Assembly (NCBI RefSeq): GCF_003233655.1
Contig: NZ_CP029829.1
Span: 2,366,978-2,430,977, forward strand
Length of the DNA stretch: 64,000 bases
Direction of reading: 5' to 3'
Source: Azospirillum ramasamyi
Lineage (GTDB): Bacteria; Pseudomonadota; Alphaproteobacteria; Azospirillales; Azospirillaceae
Below are positions 37,966 to 47,974 of the stretch, piece after piece. Numbering within the stretch: the stretch's first letter is position 1; every line of letters starts with the position of its first letter. Under the pieces are notes generated by a model. It did not search any database, was not told the DNA's origin, and saw nothing but the letters and a program-made list of their open reading frames with translations. The position numbers and the translations under genes are program-made.

Positions 37966-38835
37966 TCAAACCGGATATCCGGCGGCGCGGTAGGCCGCGA
38001 CGGCATCCCCGGCCAGCCGGGCGATGTCGCTGCGAAGGCCGTCAACCGCGTCCGCCGCTCCCTTTTCCCCAAGCTCCGCAGAGAGGGGCCGCGCAGCTTC
38101 AGGCTCCGCGGAGGAGGCCCGGCAGGCCATCTCCAGCGCGCGGGCCGCGGCGCAGAGCGCGCGGGCGCCGAAGGTTCCGGCGGTGCTTTTCAGCGTGTGC
38201 GCCTCCCGCGTCAGGACCGCGAGGTCGCTTTCCGCCGTGATGCGCGCCACCCGCTCCCGCGTTTCCTCGACGAACTGCCGCAGCACGTCGGCCAGCAGGT
38301 CCGCCTCCAGATCCTGGGCCAACTGGGCCAGCACGTCGCGGTCCAGCACGTCGCCCGCCGCTTCGGGAACCGCCGCCGCGCAGGGGCCGAAGCCGGGGGC
38401 GGCGCCGGCGGACAGGGGCGCGCGCAGCCATTTCTCCACCGTCTCCAGCAGCAGCGCCCGGTCGACCGGCTTGGCGACGTGGTCGTTCATGCCGGCGTCC
38501 TGGCAGCGGACGCGGTCGGCCTCCCCGGTGTCGGCGGTCATGGCGACCACCGGCACCCGGCCGGCCGGCCCCGGCAGGCCGCGCAGCAGCCGCGTGGCGG
38601 CCAGCCCGTCCATCTCCGGCATCGACAAATCCATCAGGATCAGGTCGTAGCCGCCGGCCTGCGCCGCCATCACCGCCTCCAGCCCGTTGTTGGCGGTGTC
38701 GGCGCGGTGGCCGGCCTGGGCCAGGAGGGCGGTGACAAGCATCTGGTTGAGCGGACTGTCCTCAACCACCAGGATCCGGCGGGAAACCGGCTGGAGACCC
38801 GTGGGGACAAGCGACGGCGGCGTCCGCTGAGTCAT
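37966..38835 (-). CDS. Response regulator receiver-HPt phosphorelay protein
   Basis: 289 residues without DNA-binding domain. The receiver (~18-140) has acidic pocket VVEDSPLNQ, acceptor Asp in LMDLSMPEMDG, Thr in AMTAD and Lys in VAKPVD. An HPt domain (~165-250) has AHTLKSTAGTFGA, carrying the phosphorylatable His. Such REC-HPt proteins shuttle phosphate between a hybrid kinase and a final regulator. The hybrid kinase (~4 kb away) and the sigma-54 regulator next door are obvious candidates, by proximity only. ATG 38835; divergent from trpB. Confidence 0.88.
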   Translation of the reverse strand: MTQRTPPSLVPTGLQPVSRRILVVEDSPLNQMLVTALLAQAGHRADTANNGLEAVMAAQAGGYDLILMDLSMPEMDGLAATRLLRGLPGPAGRVPVVAMTADTGEADRVRCQDAGMNDHVAKPVDRALLLETVEKWLRAPLSAGAAPGFGPCAAAVPEAAGDVLDRDVLAQLAQDLEADLLADVLRQFVEETRERVARITAESDLAVLTREAHTLKSTAGTFGARALCAAARALEMACRASSAEPEAARPLSAELGEKGAADAVDGLRSDIARLAGDAVAAYRAAGYPV

Positions 38836-39069
38836 CGGAAGGATGCTCCGCAATGAAGAAGGCGCCAGTGTAAGGGCGCGGCCTTGTCCGTGCAAAGCCC
38901 CGCTCCATGTTTGCGGACGGGCGAAATCGTGGATTGCCGTGGTCCGGCGCTTCAAATCGGCGCGTCCCACCGGTATGGTGGCGCGCTTGGCCGGCGTCCG
39001 GACCCGATGCCGCCCGCAAGACCGAGTCCTATCCCGGCTTTCCTTCGACTTCAGGCAGTGCCGCAGACG

Positions 39070-40287
39070 ATGACCAAACTGAACACCTACCGCTCCGGTC
39101 CCGACGAGCGCGGGCATTTCGGAATCTTTGGCGGCCGTTTCGTCGCCGAGACGCTGATGCCCCTGATCCTGGAGGTCGAGAAGGCCTATCGCGAGGCGCG
39201 GGCCGATCCCGCCTTCGAAGGCGAGATGCGCCAGCAGTTGAAGCAGTATGTCGGCCGCCCCAACCCGCTCTATTACGCCGAGCGCCTGACCGAGCAGCTG
39301 GGCGGGGCCAAGATCTACTTCAAGCGCGAGGAGCTGAACCACACCGGCGCGCACAAGATCAACAACTGCATCGGCCAGATCCTGCTGGCCCGCCGCATGG
39401 GCAAGACCCGCATCATCGCCGAGACGGGCGCCGGCCAGCATGGCGTGGCGACCGCGACGGTCTGCGCGCTCTACAACATGCCCTGCGTCATCTACATGGG
39501 CGAGACCGACATCGCCCGCCAGCAGCCCAACGTCTTCCGCATGAAGCTGCTGGGGGCGGAGGTCCGCCCGGTGACGTCTGGCGGCGGCACGCTGAAGGAC
39601 GCGATGAACGAGGCGCTGCGCGACTGGGTCACCAATGTCGCCGACACCTTCTACATCATCGGCACCGCCGCCGGCCCGCATCCCTACCCCGCCATGGTCC
39701 GCGACTTCCAGTCGGTGATCGGCGACGAGGTCCGCACCCAGATGCAGGAGCTGGAAGGCCGTCTGCCCGACAGCCTGGTCGCCTGCGTCGGCGGCGGGTC
39801 GAACGCCATCGGCCTGTTCCACCCCTTCCTGGACGATCCCTCGGTGCAGATGATCGGCGTCGAAGCCGCCGGCCGCGGCATCGAAAAGGGGCCGCTCGAC
39901 CATGCCGCCTCGATCAACGGCGGCCGCCCCGGCGTGCTGCACGGCAACCGCACCTATCTGCTGCAGGACGAGGACGGCCAGATCCTGGAAGGCCACTCGA
40001 TCTCCGCCGGCCTCGACTATCCCGGCATCGGACCGGAACACAGCTGGCTGCACGACGTGGGCCGCGTCGAATACGCCTACGCCACCGACCAGGAGGCGCT
40101 GGACGCCTTCCAGCTCTGCGCCCGCGCCGAGGGCATCATCCCGGCGCTGGAATCCGCCCACGGCCTTGCCGAGGTCATCAAGCGCGCACCGAAGCTGCCC
40201 AAGGACCACCTGATGGTGCTGTGCCTGTCGGGCCGCGGCGACAAGGACATCTTCTCCGTCGCCAAGCATCTGGGAGTGGAACTGTGA
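39070..40287 (+). CDS. trpB: Tryptophan synthase beta chain
   Basis: PLP enzyme that joins indole and serine. 405 residues. The Schiff-base Lys lies in [12 protein letters not shown] (~88), the phosphate-binding loop is GGGSNAIG (~240), and the N-terminal segment [11 protein letters not shown] is typical. ATG 39070. It overlaps trpA by four bases (GTGA), so the subunits are translated together. 234 bases separate it from the divergent REC-HPt gene. trpF, often upstream, is absent here. Confidence 0.97.
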   Translation: MTKLNTYRSGPDERGHFGIFGGRFVAETLMPLILEVEKAYREARADPAFEGEMRQQLKQYVGRPNPLYYAERLTEQLGGAKIYFKREELNHTGAHKINNCIGQILLARRMGKTRIIAETGAGQHGVATATVCALYNMPCVIYMGETDIARQQPNVFRMKLLGAEVRPVTSGGGTLKDAMNEALRDWVTNVADTFYIIGTAAGPHPYPAMVRDFQSVIGDEVRTQMQELEGRLPDSLVACVGGGSNAIGLFHPFLDDPSVQMIGVEAAGRGIEKGPLDHAASINGGRPGVLHGNRTYLLQDEDGQILEGHSISAGLDYPGIGPEHSWLHDVGRVEYAYATDQEALDAFQLCARAEGIIPALESAHGLAEVIKRAPKLPKDHLMVLCLSGRGDKDIFSVAKHLGVEL

Positions 40288-41156
40288 GTGCCGACATGAA
40301 GAGTGCCGATGTTGGGGCCGATGGCCGCATCGCCCGCCGTTTTGCCGCGCTGAAGGCGGAGGGACGCGCCGGTCTGGTCACCTTCATCACCGCCGGCGAC
40401 CCCGATCCCGCCGTGTCGCAGGCCGTGCTGAACGGCCTGCCGGCCGCCGGCGCCGACCTGATCGAACTGGGCATGCCCTTCACCGACCCGATGGCCGACG
40501 GCCCGGCGATCCAGGCCTCCTCGCTGCGCGCGCTGAAGGCCGGGATGACGGTGCGCAAGACGCTGGAGATGGTCCGCGGCTTCCGCAAGCAGGACGCCGA
40601 CACCCCGATCATCCTGATGGGCTATTACAACCCGATCTACGCCTATGGGGTGGAGCCCTTCCTGGCCGATGCGCGCGCGGCCGGGGTGGACGGCCTGATC
40701 GTCGTCGACCTGCCGCCGGAAGAGGACGAGGAGCTTTGCATTCCGGCGGTGAAGGCCGGCGTCAGCTTCGTCCGCCTGACGACGCCGACCACCGACGAGG
40801 CGCGCATGCCGACGGTGATGCGCAACACGTCGGGCTTCGTCTATTACGTGTCGATCGCCGGCATCACCGGCACCGCCAGCGCGTCGAACACCGCCGTCGA
40901 CGCGGCTGTCGCCCGGTTGAAGCGCCACACCGACCTGCCGGTCGCCGTCGGCTTCGGCATCAAGACGCCGGACCAGGCCGCCGAGGTCGCCCGCGTCGCC
41001 GACGCCGCCGTGGTCGGCTCCGCCATCGTCACCCGGCTGGCCGATGGGCTGGCGGATGGCGGCGACGGGGCGGACGCGGTCAGGCCGGGCACGGTCGAGG
41101 ACGTGCTGGGCTTCGTCGGCGAACTGGCCGCCGGGGTGCGCGCGGCGCGGGGCTGA
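40284..41156 (+). CDS. trpA: Tryptophan synthase alpha chain
   Basis: Cleaves indole-3-glycerol phosphate and channels indole to TrpB. 290 residues, TIM barrel. The catalytic Glu and Asp are in [18 protein letters not shown] (~59-76), and the phosphate-binding region [10 protein letters not shown] is present. GTG 40284 overlaps the trpB stop; ATG 40296 is a possible alternative. Followed by accD after 155 bases. Confidence 0.96.
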   Translation: MSADMKSADVGADGRIARRFAALKAEGRAGLVTFITAGDPDPAVSQAVLNGLPAAGADLIELGMPFTDPMADGPAIQASSLRALKAGMTVRKTLEMVRGFRKQDADTPIILMGYYNPIYAYGVEPFLADARAAGVDGLIVVDLPPEEDEELCIPAVKAGVSFVRLTTPTTDEARMPTVMRNTSGFVYYVSIAGITGTASASNTAVDAAVARLKRHTDLPVAVGFGIKTPDQAAEVARVADAAVVGSAIVTRLADGLADGGDGADAVRPGTVEDVLGFVGELAAGVRAARG

Positions 41157-41311
41157 GGGACGGACGGTTTACAACGACGGCAAACAGCTTTACGACACCT
41201 GCAACACGATCGCTCATGGCGACGAACGGCTGAAGAGCCCGGTGCGGCGCGGACCGGATGTCCCGCCGCCGCCGGGCTTCGGCGTACCGCCATGTCGTTG
41301 AAAGGCGTTCC

Positions 41312-42322
41312 ATGAACTGGCTTACCAACTACGTCCGCCCCAAGATCCGCGCGCTCTATGCCCGCAAGGAAGTGCCCGACAACCTCTGGCACAAATGCCC
41401 GAGCTGCGAGGCGATGCTGTTCCACCGCGATCTGGAAGAGAACCTGCACGTCTGCCAGCACTGCGGCTTCCACATGCGGCTGGACCCGGTCAAGCGTTTG
41501 GAGTCGATGTTCGACGACGGGGCCTATGAGGGTGTCGAGCTGCCGAAGTCGGTCGCCGATCCGCTGAAGTTCCGCGACCAGAAGCGCTACACCGACCGCC
41601 TGAAGGAAGCCCAGGCCAAGACCGGCCGAACCGACGCCATCGTGGTGGGCGAGGGCCGGATCGGCGGGCACGCCGCCGTGGTCGCCGCCTTCGACTTCGG
41701 CTTCATGGGCGGGTCGATGGGCATCGCCGTCGGCGAAGGGCTGCTGACCGCCGCCCGTCTGGCCGTGGCGAAGAACGCGCCGCTGATCGTGGTTCCGGCG
41801 TCGGGCGGCGCCCGCATGCAGGAAGGCATCCTGTCGCTGATGCAGATGCCGCGCACCACCATCGCGGTGGAGATGGTCAAGGAAGCCGGCCTGCCCTACA
41901 TCGTGGTGCTGACCGATCCGACCACCGGCGGCGTCACCGCCAGCTTCGCCATGCTGGGCGACATCCACATCGCCGAGAAGGGCGCGCAGATCGGCTTCGC
42001 CGGCGCCCGCGTGATCGAGAGCACGATCCGCGAGACCCTGCCGGAAGGATTCCAGCGCTCCGAATATCTGATGGAACACGGCATGGTCGACATGGTCGTC
42101 CACCGCCGCGACCTGCGCCCGACGCTGGTCCGCACCATCGGCCTGCTGATGACCCCGCGCATCGACGCGGTGGAGGCGGAGGATGTCGACCTGTCCGCCG
42201 CCCAGGCGGCCGACGGCGAACCGGCCCAGATGCCCCAGGCGGCGGCCCAGCCGACCGCCCAGGCGACGGCGGCCCAGCCCGCCGCGCAGCCGACGGCTCC
42301 GGTCCAGGCCGGCGGCGACTGA
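41312..42322 (+). CDS. accD: Acetyl-CoA carboxylase carboxyltransferase subunit beta
   Basis: Transfers the carboxyl group from biotin to acetyl-CoA in fatty acid synthesis, with AccA. 336 residues. The N-terminal zinc ribbon has CPSC and CQHC (~27-49), and the carboxyltransferase fold includes [11 protein letters not shown] and [11 protein letters not shown]. The last ~45 residues are an Ala/Gln/Pro-rich tail not needed by the fold. ATG 41312. It lies in the alphaproteobacterial trpB-trpA-accD-folC order. Confidence 0.96.
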   Translation: MNWLTNYVRPKIRALYARKEVPDNLWHKCPSCEAMLFHRDLEENLHVCQHCGFHMRLDPVKRLESMFDDGAYEGVELPKSVADPLKFRDQKRYTDRLKEAQAKTGRTDAIVVGEGRIGGHAAVVAAFDFGFMGGSMGIAVGEGLLTAARLAVAKNAPLIVVPASGGARMQEGILSLMQMPRTTIAVEMVKEAGLPYIVVLTDPTTGGVTASFAMLGDIHIAEKGAQIGFAGARVIESTIRETLPEGFQRSEYLMEHGMVDMVVHRRDLRPTLVRTIGLLMTPRIDAVEAEDVDLSAAQAADGEPAQMPQAAAQPTAQATAAQPAAQPTAPVQAGGD

Positions 42323-42356
42323 CCGGCCCTTCCCGTCCATCCGACCAGAGACGATC

Positions 42357-43730
42357 ATGACCGACGCCTCCCTTCCGCTGGCCAATCCGCCCGCCCGGCC
42401 GGCCGCGAACCGTTCCGACCCGGTGCTGGACCGGTTGAAGGGGCTTCACCCCAAGGTCATCGACCTGTCGCTGGACCGGGTGCATCGGCTGCTGGCGGCG
42501 CTGGGCCATCCTGAACGGAAGCTGCCGCCGGTGGTGCATGTCGCCGGCACCAACGGCAAGGGATCCACGATCGCCTTCCTGCGCGCGATGTTGGAGGCGG
42601 CCGGCTACCGCGTCCATGTCTACACTTCGCCGCATCTCGTGCGCTTTCACGAGCGCATCCGGCTGGGCCGGCATCAGGGTGGGCGGCTGATCGACGACGA
42701 TCATCTGGCCGCCCTGCTGGAGGAGTGCGAGATCGCCAATGCCGGCAACCCGATCACCTTCTTCGAGGTGACGACGGTCGCCGCCCTCCTCGCCTTCTCC
42801 CGCGTGCCGGCCGACGTGGTCCTGCTGGAGACCGGGCTGGGTGGGCGGCTGGACGCCACCAATGTGGTGGCGAAGCCGGCGGTGACGGCGATCACCCGCA
42901 TCTCCTACGACCACCGCCAGTTCCTGGGCGACTCGCTGCTGGAGATCGGCAGCGAGAAGGCCGGCATCTTCAAGCCGGGCGTCCCGGTTGTTCTGGCCCC
43001 GCAGCCGGAGGCCGACGCGCTCAGGGCGCTGAAGCTGCGCGCCAACGCCATCGGCGCCCCCATCCAGAGCTGGTCGGTGCAGGAGCGGCCGGACGGCTTC
43101 CGCTTCGAAAGCGCCAGGCGGCAGCTCGACCTGCCGATGCCGGGGCTGGCCGGCGTCCACCAGATCACCAATGCCGGCGTCGCCATCGCCTGCCTGGATC
43201 ACCTGCCGCTGGCCGTGGACGACGAGGCGGTGCGCAAGGGCCTCGCCACCGTCGAATGGCCGGCGCGGCTGCAGCGCCTGACCCGAGGCCCGCTGGCCGA
43301 AAGCCTGCCGCCGGGCTGGGAGCTGTGGCTGGACGGCGGCCATAACGACTCGGCCGGTGAGGTGCTGGCCCGGCAGGCGGTCGACTGGTCGCGCGGCCAG
43401 CCCGGCACCGGCCGGTCGGAGGGCTCTCCTGCCCTGCCGCTGTTCGTGATCTACGGCATGCTGTCCAGCAAGGATCCGTTCGAGTTCCTGGGTCCGCTGG
43501 CTCCCTTCATCCATTCCCTGCGCGCAGTGGCGATCCCCGGCGAGGAAGCCAGCTTCACCGCGGAGGAATCCTGCGAAACCGCCAAACTCTGCGGCATCCG
43601 CGACCATGCGGCGGCCGACAATGTGGATGCGGCCCTGGCCGACCTCGTGGCCAATCGCCCGGGACCGGCGCGCGTGCTGATCTGCGGCTCGCTCTATCTG
43701 GCCGGAACGGTGCTGGCGGAGAACGGCTGA
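42357..43730 (+). CDS. folC: Folylpolyglutamate synthase/dihydrofolate synthase
   Basis: Adds glutamate to dihydropteroate and folates in the cytosol. 457 residues, Mur-ligase type. ATP-binding P-loop HVAGTNGKGST (~62), folate-site region VYTSPHLVRFHERI, and GGRLDATNVV are present. C-terminal domain features DGGHNDSAG and YGMLSSKDP. ATG 42357, 34 bases after accD, so it is in the same operon. Confidence 0.95.
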   Translation: MTDASLPLANPPARPAANRSDPVLDRLKGLHPKVIDLSLDRVHRLLAALGHPERKLPPVVHVAGTNGKGSTIAFLRAMLEAAGYRVHVYTSPHLVRFHERIRLGRHQGGRLIDDDHLAALLEECEIANAGNPITFFEVTTVAALLAFSRVPADVVLLETGLGGRLDATNVVAKPAVTAITRISYDHRQFLGDSLLEIGSEKAGIFKPGVPVVLAPQPEADALRALKLRANAIGAPIQSWSVQERPDGFRFESARRQLDLPMPGLAGVHQITNAGVAIACLDHLPLAVDDEAVRKGLATVEWPARLQRLTRGPLAESLPPGWELWLDGGHNDSAGEVLARQAVDWSRGQPGTGRSEGSPALPLFVIYGMLSSKDPFEFLGPLAPFIHSLRAVAIPGEEASFTAEESCETAKLCGIRDHAAADNVDAALADLVANRPGPARVLICGSLYLAGTVLAENG

Positions 43731-43785
43731 GATCCGTCATTGTCGGGAGGCGGGTTTCTCCAGCCACCGGACGGATGAAGCTTCC

Positions 43786-44868
43786 ATGGCTCGAACGGGT
43801 TCGACGACCGCGATTCTGGCTGCCGTGCTCTTCGGCGTCAGCACGCCGATGGCGAAGCTGCTGGTCCATGACCTGTCGCCCTGGATGCTGGCCGGCCTGT
43901 TGTATCTCGGCTCCGGGACCGGTCTGGCGCTGGTCCGGCTGGTCCGTGGGCTGGCGGTCCCGGCGGAGCGCAGCGAACGGAGCATTCGCGGCGCCGAGTG
44001 GTTCTGGCTGCTGGGCGCCGTCCTGGCCGGGGGGATCGCCGCACCGGTGCTGCTGATGTCCGGCCTGGCGGCCACGCCGGCATCGAGCGCTTCGCTTCTG
44101 CTCAATCTGGAAGGAGTGTTCACCGCTCTTCTGGCGTGGTTCGTCTTCCGGGAAGGATTCGACCGGAGGCTCGTCGCCGGCATGATCGCCATCGTCGCGG
44201 GGGCGGTCGCGCTGTCCTGGGACGGACCGGTGGACATCGGAAGCCTTTGGGAAAGCCCTTGGACAGGTGGCTGGGCCGGCGGTTGGGGGGCCGCCGCGAT
44301 CGCCGCCGCGTGCCTGATGTGGGCGCTGGACAACAACCTGACCCGCAAGGTCTCGCTGGCCGACCCCATGGACATCGCCATGATCAAGGGGCTGGTCGCC
44401 GGCTGCGTCAATGTCGGGATCGCCCTGGCCCTCGGCGACGGCATGCCCGCCGTGCCGACGATGATCGCGGCCATGCTGGTCGGGCTGCTGGGCTACGGCG
44501 TCAGCCTCGTCCTGTTCGTGTTCGCTCTGCGCCACATCGGCACCGCCAGGACCGGCGCCTATTTCTCCACCGCCCCCTTCGTCGGAGGCATCGCCTCGCT
44601 GGCGATGTTCGGGGAGCCGCTGACGGCCGGGCTGGTCGTTGCGTCGGTCCTGATGGGCATCGGTGTCTGGCTTCACCTAACCGAGGACCACGACCATGAC
44701 CATGCCCATGAGGAGATCGTCCATGACCATCCGCATGTCCATGACGAGCATCACCAGCATGGTCACGACGGCCCGGTGACCGAGCCGCACAGCCACCGGC
44801 ATCGTCACGGATATTTGCGGCACCGGCATCCCCATTACCCCGATGCCCACCACGTCCATACCCACTGA
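43786..44868 (+). CDS. EamA/DMT family transporter with histidine-rich C-terminal tail
   Basis: Inner-membrane drug/metabolite transporter of 360 residues. Two EamA repeats give about ten membrane helices over residues 1-295. The final 64 residues (from HLTEDHDHDH) are hydrophilic and contain 24 His, many as HxH or HDH. Such tails in transporters bind Ni, Co, Zn or Cu and may sense or deliver metal; substrate and direction are unknown. The tail is probably cytoplasmic by the ten-helix count. ATG 43786, 55 bases after folC on the same strand. Confidence 0.88.
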   Translation: MARTGSTTAILAAVLFGVSTPMAKLLVHDLSPWMLAGLLYLGSGTGLALVRLVRGLAVPAERSERSIRGAEWFWLLGAVLAGGIAAPVLLMSGLAATPASSASLLLNLEGVFTALLAWFVFREGFDRRLVAGMIAIVAGAVALSWDGPVDIGSLWESPWTGGWAGGWGAAAIAAACLMWALDNNLTRKVSLADPMDIAMIKGLVAGCVNVGIALALGDGMPAVPTMIAAMLVGLLGYGVSLVLFVFALRHIGTARTGAYFSTAPFVGGIASLAMFGEPLTAGLVVASVLMGIGVWLHLTEDHDHDHAHEEIVHDHPHVHDEHHQHGHDGPVTEPHSHRHRHGYLRHRHPHYPDAHHVHTH

Positions 44869-44962
44869 GGCATGGGCCGGACCATCGGTGAGGAAACGTA
44901 TCGGAGGCGCGCGGGCCACCGGCTTGCCGTCGGGAGCGCTGGCGGGGCGGCCGAAATCGGCG

Positions 44963-45005
44963 AAATAAAAAAGCGGGCCAGATGCCGTTCCCGGCAACGC
45001 CCGCT
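44963..45005 (-). terminator. Rho-independent terminator of tRNA-Ala
   Basis: Read on the minus strand, AGCGGGC pairs with GCCCGCT, with an inner TGCCG-GGAA-CGGCA stem in the loop. TTTTTTATTT follows immediately. It is the clearest intrinsic terminator in the window, about 43 bases beyond the tRNA 3' end. Confidence 0.85.
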
Positions 45006-45047
45006 GACAATCAGTCGATACTCTTGCCCTTCTGGAGAAGGGGGAAA

Positions 45048-45123
45048 TGGTGGAGCCGAGGAGGATCGAACTCCCGACCTACGCATTGCGAACGCGTCGC
45101 TCTCCCAGCTGAGCTACGGCCCC
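45048..45123 (-). tRNA. tRNA-Ala (anticodon CGC)
   Basis: 76 bases including an encoded CCA. The acceptor stem GGGGCCG pairs with CGGCTCC, including the G3-U70 wobble that identifies alanine tRNAs. The D arm GCTC/GAGC, anticodon arm ACGCG-TTCGCAA-TGCGT and T arm GGAG-TTCGATC-CTCC fold normally. The loop places CGC at 34-36, reading GCG codons, which are heavily used in this GC-rich genome. It has its own candidate promoter and terminator. A small hairpin (45027-45042) lies just 3' of it. Confidence 0.95.
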
Positions 45124-45165
45124 ACACTCACACCGTGGCGTCTTGGTTGCCCCGGCGTGGCGCGG

Positions 45166-45194
45166 ATATTGTCCATGACGGGGGGTGCTGTCAA
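45166..45194 (-). promoter_or_regulatory. Candidate sigma-70 promoter of tRNA-Ala
   Basis: On the minus strand TTGACA (45189-45194) is followed after 17 bases by CAATAT (45166-45171). The -35 is perfect and the -10 weak. The tRNA 5' end is 42 bases downstream. The rest of the 294-base gap 45124-45417 shows no gene. Confidence 0.55.
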
Positions 45195-45417
45195 GCGCTT
45201 GATTCAGAAAAAATGAAGCATGGGCGCGATGGACCGGCCCACCCCCTGCGTCGGCGGTGTACCGGTCTATGCGCCGCAGGCCACCCGGCCTATCGGCGGG
45301 CCGCCGTACTGGACAGGCCTCTCCGCTTGTGCTTAGGGTGCCCGGAAAAGGTTGGCTCCCGCTTCGCAATGCGTTGCGCGCGGCCATCCCAAGGAACCGC
45401 TATGGAGCTGGGCCGGC

Positions 45418-45702
45418 ATGATCGCGCTGTATATGCTCATCAACACCATTCTGGACCTGTTCTTCTGGATCCTCATCCTGTCGGCGATCCTCAGCTGGCT
45501 GGTGGCCTTCAATGTGGTCAACACGCGCAACCGCGCGGTCTATCTGATCGGTGACTTCCTGTACCGCATCACCGAACCGGTGCTGCGTCCGATCCGCCGC
45601 GTCCTGCCCAACATGGGCGGACTGGATCTGTCGCCGATCGTGGTTCTGCTGGCGATCTCCTTCATCCAGAACCTGATGGCCCAGTACTGGCCTCGCTTCT
45701 GA
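45418..45702 (+). CDS. YggT family membrane protein
   Basis: 94-residue inner-membrane protein with two hydrophobic segments (~5-30 and ~65-88). Between them is the family motif region FLYRITEPVLRPIRRVLPNMGGLDLSP. YggT proteins are linked to division or osmotic adaptation in some bacteria without a defined biochemical role. ATG 45418 with GGAG upstream. The stop is followed two bases later by a DUF167 gene, the usual yggT-yggU pairing. Confidence 0.92.
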   Translation: MIALYMLINTILDLFFWILILSAILSWLVAFNVVNTRNRAVYLIGDFLYRITEPVLRPIRRVLPNMGGLDLSPIVVLLAISFIQNLMAQYWPRF

Positions 45703-45704
45703 CC

Positions 45705-46046
45705 GTGGCGGCGTCCTCTCCGCTCGAGGCGGTGGCCGACGGCCTGCGGGTGGCCCTCCGGGTGACGCCCAAGGCGTCGCGCAACGCGGTGACCGGCACG
45801 GCCGAGACGGCTGGAGGCGGGAGGGTTCTCAAGGTGGCGGTCACGGCGGTGCCGGAAAACGGCAAAGCCAACGAGGCTGTCATAAAACTGTTGTCGAAGG
45901 CATGGAAACTGCCCAAGACCAGCCTGACGGTGGTGGCCGGCGCCACCGACCGGAACAAGATACTGCATGTGGCAGGCGACCCGGCGGCTCTGCTGCCGCG
46001 GCTGTCTGTCCTGATCGACGATATGGGCACCGAGGGTGGAGAGTAG
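45705..46046 (+). CDS. DUF167 (YggU) family protein
   Basis: 113-residue cytoplasmic protein. The family core [11 protein letters not shown] (~19-29), [17 protein letters not shown] (~49-65) and the GATDRNKIL segment are all present. Function unknown; it nearly always sits next to yggT. It begins with GTG 45705, two bases after the yggT stop, and ends one base before folD, so translation is probably coupled. Confidence 0.92.
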   Translation: MAASSPLEAVADGLRVALRVTPKASRNAVTGTAETAGGGRVLKVAVTAVPENGKANEAVIKLLSKAWKLPKTSLTVVAGATDRNKILHVAGDPAALLPRLSVLIDDMGTEGGE

Positions 46047-46047
46047 C

Positions 46048-46953
46048 ATGGCGGACGCGAAGATCATCGACGGCAAGGCCTTTGCGGCCGGTCTGCGCGC
46101 GCGGGTGGCGGACGGTGTGGCGGCGCTGAAGGCCAGCCATGGCGTGACCCCCGGTCTGGCCGTGGTGCTGGTGGGCGAGGATCCGGCCAGCCAGGTCTAT
46201 GTCCGCTCCAAGGAACGGGCCTTGGTCGAGTTGGGCATGAACAGCTTCGACCATCACGAGCCGGCCGACATGGCCGAATCCGACCTGCTGGCCCTGATCG
46301 ACCGCCTGAACGCCGATTCGGCCGTGCACGGCATCCTGGTCCAGCTGCCGCTGCCCAGGCACATCGACAGCCAGAAGGTGCTGGCCCGCATCGTGCCGGA
46401 AAAGGACGCCGACGGTTTCCATGTGGTCAACGCCGGCCTGCTCGCCACCGGCCAGCCGGGCGCCATCGTGCCCTGCACGCCGCTGGGCAGCCTGCTGCTG
46501 ATCCGCGACACGCTGGGCCGCGACCTGAAGGGCAAGCGCGCCCTGGTGCTCGGCCGTTCCAACATCGTCGGCAAGCCGATGGCCCAGCTTCTGCTGCAGG
46601 CCGACTGCACGGTGACCATGGCTCATTCCCGCACGGTGGATCTGCCGGAGGAATGCCGCCGCGCCGACATCCTGGTGGCGGCGGTCGGTCGGCCCGAGAT
46701 GGTGCGCGGCGACTGGATCAAGCCCGGCGCCACCGTGATCGACGTCGGCATCAACCGCGTCGCGGCGGCGGAGCCCGGCAAGACCCGGCTGGTCGGCGAC
46801 GTCGCCTTCGACGAGGCGGTGAAGGTCGCCGGCGCCATCACCCCGGTGCCGGGCGGCGTCGGGCCGATGACCATCGCCTGTCTGATGCTGAACACTCTGG
46901 CCGCCGCCTGCCGCGCCGCCGGCGCGCCGGTGCCGGAAGAGGCAGCCCTTTGA
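46048..46953 (+). CDS. folD: Bifunctional methylenetetrahydrofolate dehydrogenase/methenyltetrahydrofolate cyclohydrolase
   Basis: Interconverts methylene-, methenyl- and formyl-tetrahydrofolate, supplying one-carbon units and NADPH. 301 residues. Catalytic Lys region [11 protein letters not shown] (~50-60), [24 protein letters not shown] (NADP site) and [12 protein letters not shown] are intact. ATG 46048 with GGAGAG upstream. Overlaps the next gene by four bases. Confidence 0.97.
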   Translation: MADAKIIDGKAFAAGLRARVADGVAALKASHGVTPGLAVVLVGEDPASQVYVRSKERALVELGMNSFDHHEPADMAESDLLALIDRLNADSAVHGILVQLPLPRHIDSQKVLARIVPEKDADGFHVVNAGLLATGQPGAIVPCTPLGSLLLIRDTLGRDLKGKRALVLGRSNIVGKPMAQLLLQADCTVTMAHSRTVDLPEECRRADILVAAVGRPEMVRGDWIKPGATVIDVGINRVAAAEPGKTRLVGDVAFDEAVKVAGAITPVPGGVGPMTIACLMLNTLAAACRAAGAPVPEEAAL

Positions 46954-47945
46954 TCACCGTCCATGCCCGTGCCGAAGACGGGCGGGTGGTGCGCCAGCCG
47001 CTGGAACTCGGCGAGGATCTGCCGGTCGGCGCGGTCTGGATCGACCTCCTGCGCCCGACGGAAGCGGAGCGTGCCCATGTCGGCGCGCTGACCGGCTTCG
47101 ATCTGCCGACGCGCGAGGAGATGAAGGAGATCGAGGCCTCCAGCCAGCTCTATGTCGAGGGGGAGGGGATCTACATGACCTCTCCCATCATCTCGCGCGC
47201 GACCTCGCCCCACCCGGAGCAGGGCGAGCTGACCTTCGTTCTGACCCCGCGCCACCTCATCACCCTGCGCTACACCGAACCGCTGCCGGTCATCACCTTC
47301 GCCGCCCGCTGCGTCCGCCAGCCGGAACTGTTGGCGACGGGAGAGAGCGCGCTGTTCGGCCTGCTCGACGCGGTGATCGACCGTGTGGCCGACGTGCTGG
47401 AACTGGTCGGCGCCCGCATCGACGAGCTGTCGGCCCGCATCTTCGACGATTCGCTGGACGGCGGCGGCTTCGGCAAGGCGGCCAAGAAGCCGGACGAGTT
47501 GCAGGACGTTCTGCGCGGCATCGGCCGGGCCGGCGACCTGACCCACAAGGTGCGCGACAGCCTGGCCGGTCTCGACCGGCTGGTGGTGTTCATGTCCTCG
47601 GTCAGCGGCGGCCGGCTGAACAAGGAACAGAAGACCGCGCTGAAGACGATGACGCGCGACTTGCGGTCGCTGACCGAGCATGCCGGCTTCCTGGCGCATG
47701 AGGCGAACTTCCTGCTCGACGCCACGCTCGGCCTGATCAACATCGAACAGAACGCCATCATCAAGATCTTCTCGGTCGTCTCGGTCGCGCTGATGCCGCC
47801 GACCCTGATCGCGTCCGCCTACGGCATGAATTTCAGGCATATGCCGGAACTGGAGTGGAGTTTCGGCTATCCGATGGCCATCCTGCTGATGGTGCTGTCG
47901 GCGGTGGTCCCGCTCTGGTACTTCCGCCGGCGCGGCTGGCTATAG
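46950..47945 (+). CDS. CorA family divalent metal ion transporter
   Basis: 331-residue membrane channel-type transporter for Mg2+, Co2+ or Zn2+. A large cytoplasmic domain with long helices is followed by two C-terminal membrane helices. The first ends in the ion-selectivity motif YGMNF (~290), and the protein ends FRRRGWL. It starts with TTG 46950, overlapping the folD stop. Whether it is a CorA magnesium importer or ZntB-like exporter cannot be told from the motif. Confidence 0.9.
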   Translation: MITVHARAEDGRVVRQPLELGEDLPVGAVWIDLLRPTEAERAHVGALTGFDLPTREEMKEIEASSQLYVEGEGIYMTSPIISRATSPHPEQGELTFVLTPRHLITLRYTEPLPVITFAARCVRQPELLATGESALFGLLDAVIDRVADVLELVGARIDELSARIFDDSLDGGGFGKAAKKPDELQDVLRGIGRAGDLTHKVRDSLAGLDRLVVFMSSVSGGRLNKEQKTALKTMTRDLRSLTEHAGFLAHEANFLLDATLGLINIEQNAIIKIFSVVSVALMPPTLIASAYGMNFRHMPELEWSFGYPMAILLMVLSAVVPLWYFRRRGWL

Positions 47946-47954
47946 GTCTGGCTT

Positions 47955-47967
47955 CAGGTAAGGATAC
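47955..47967 (+). repeat. CAGGTAAGGATAC copy serving as ribosome-binding site
   Basis: Identical over 13 bases to the left end of the element at 14966-14978. Here AAGGA lies about ten bases before the modD start, so the copy probably acts as the Shine-Dalgarno region. No right-hand partner is seen nearby. Confidence 0.55.
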
Positions 47968-47974
47968 TCCGCCG

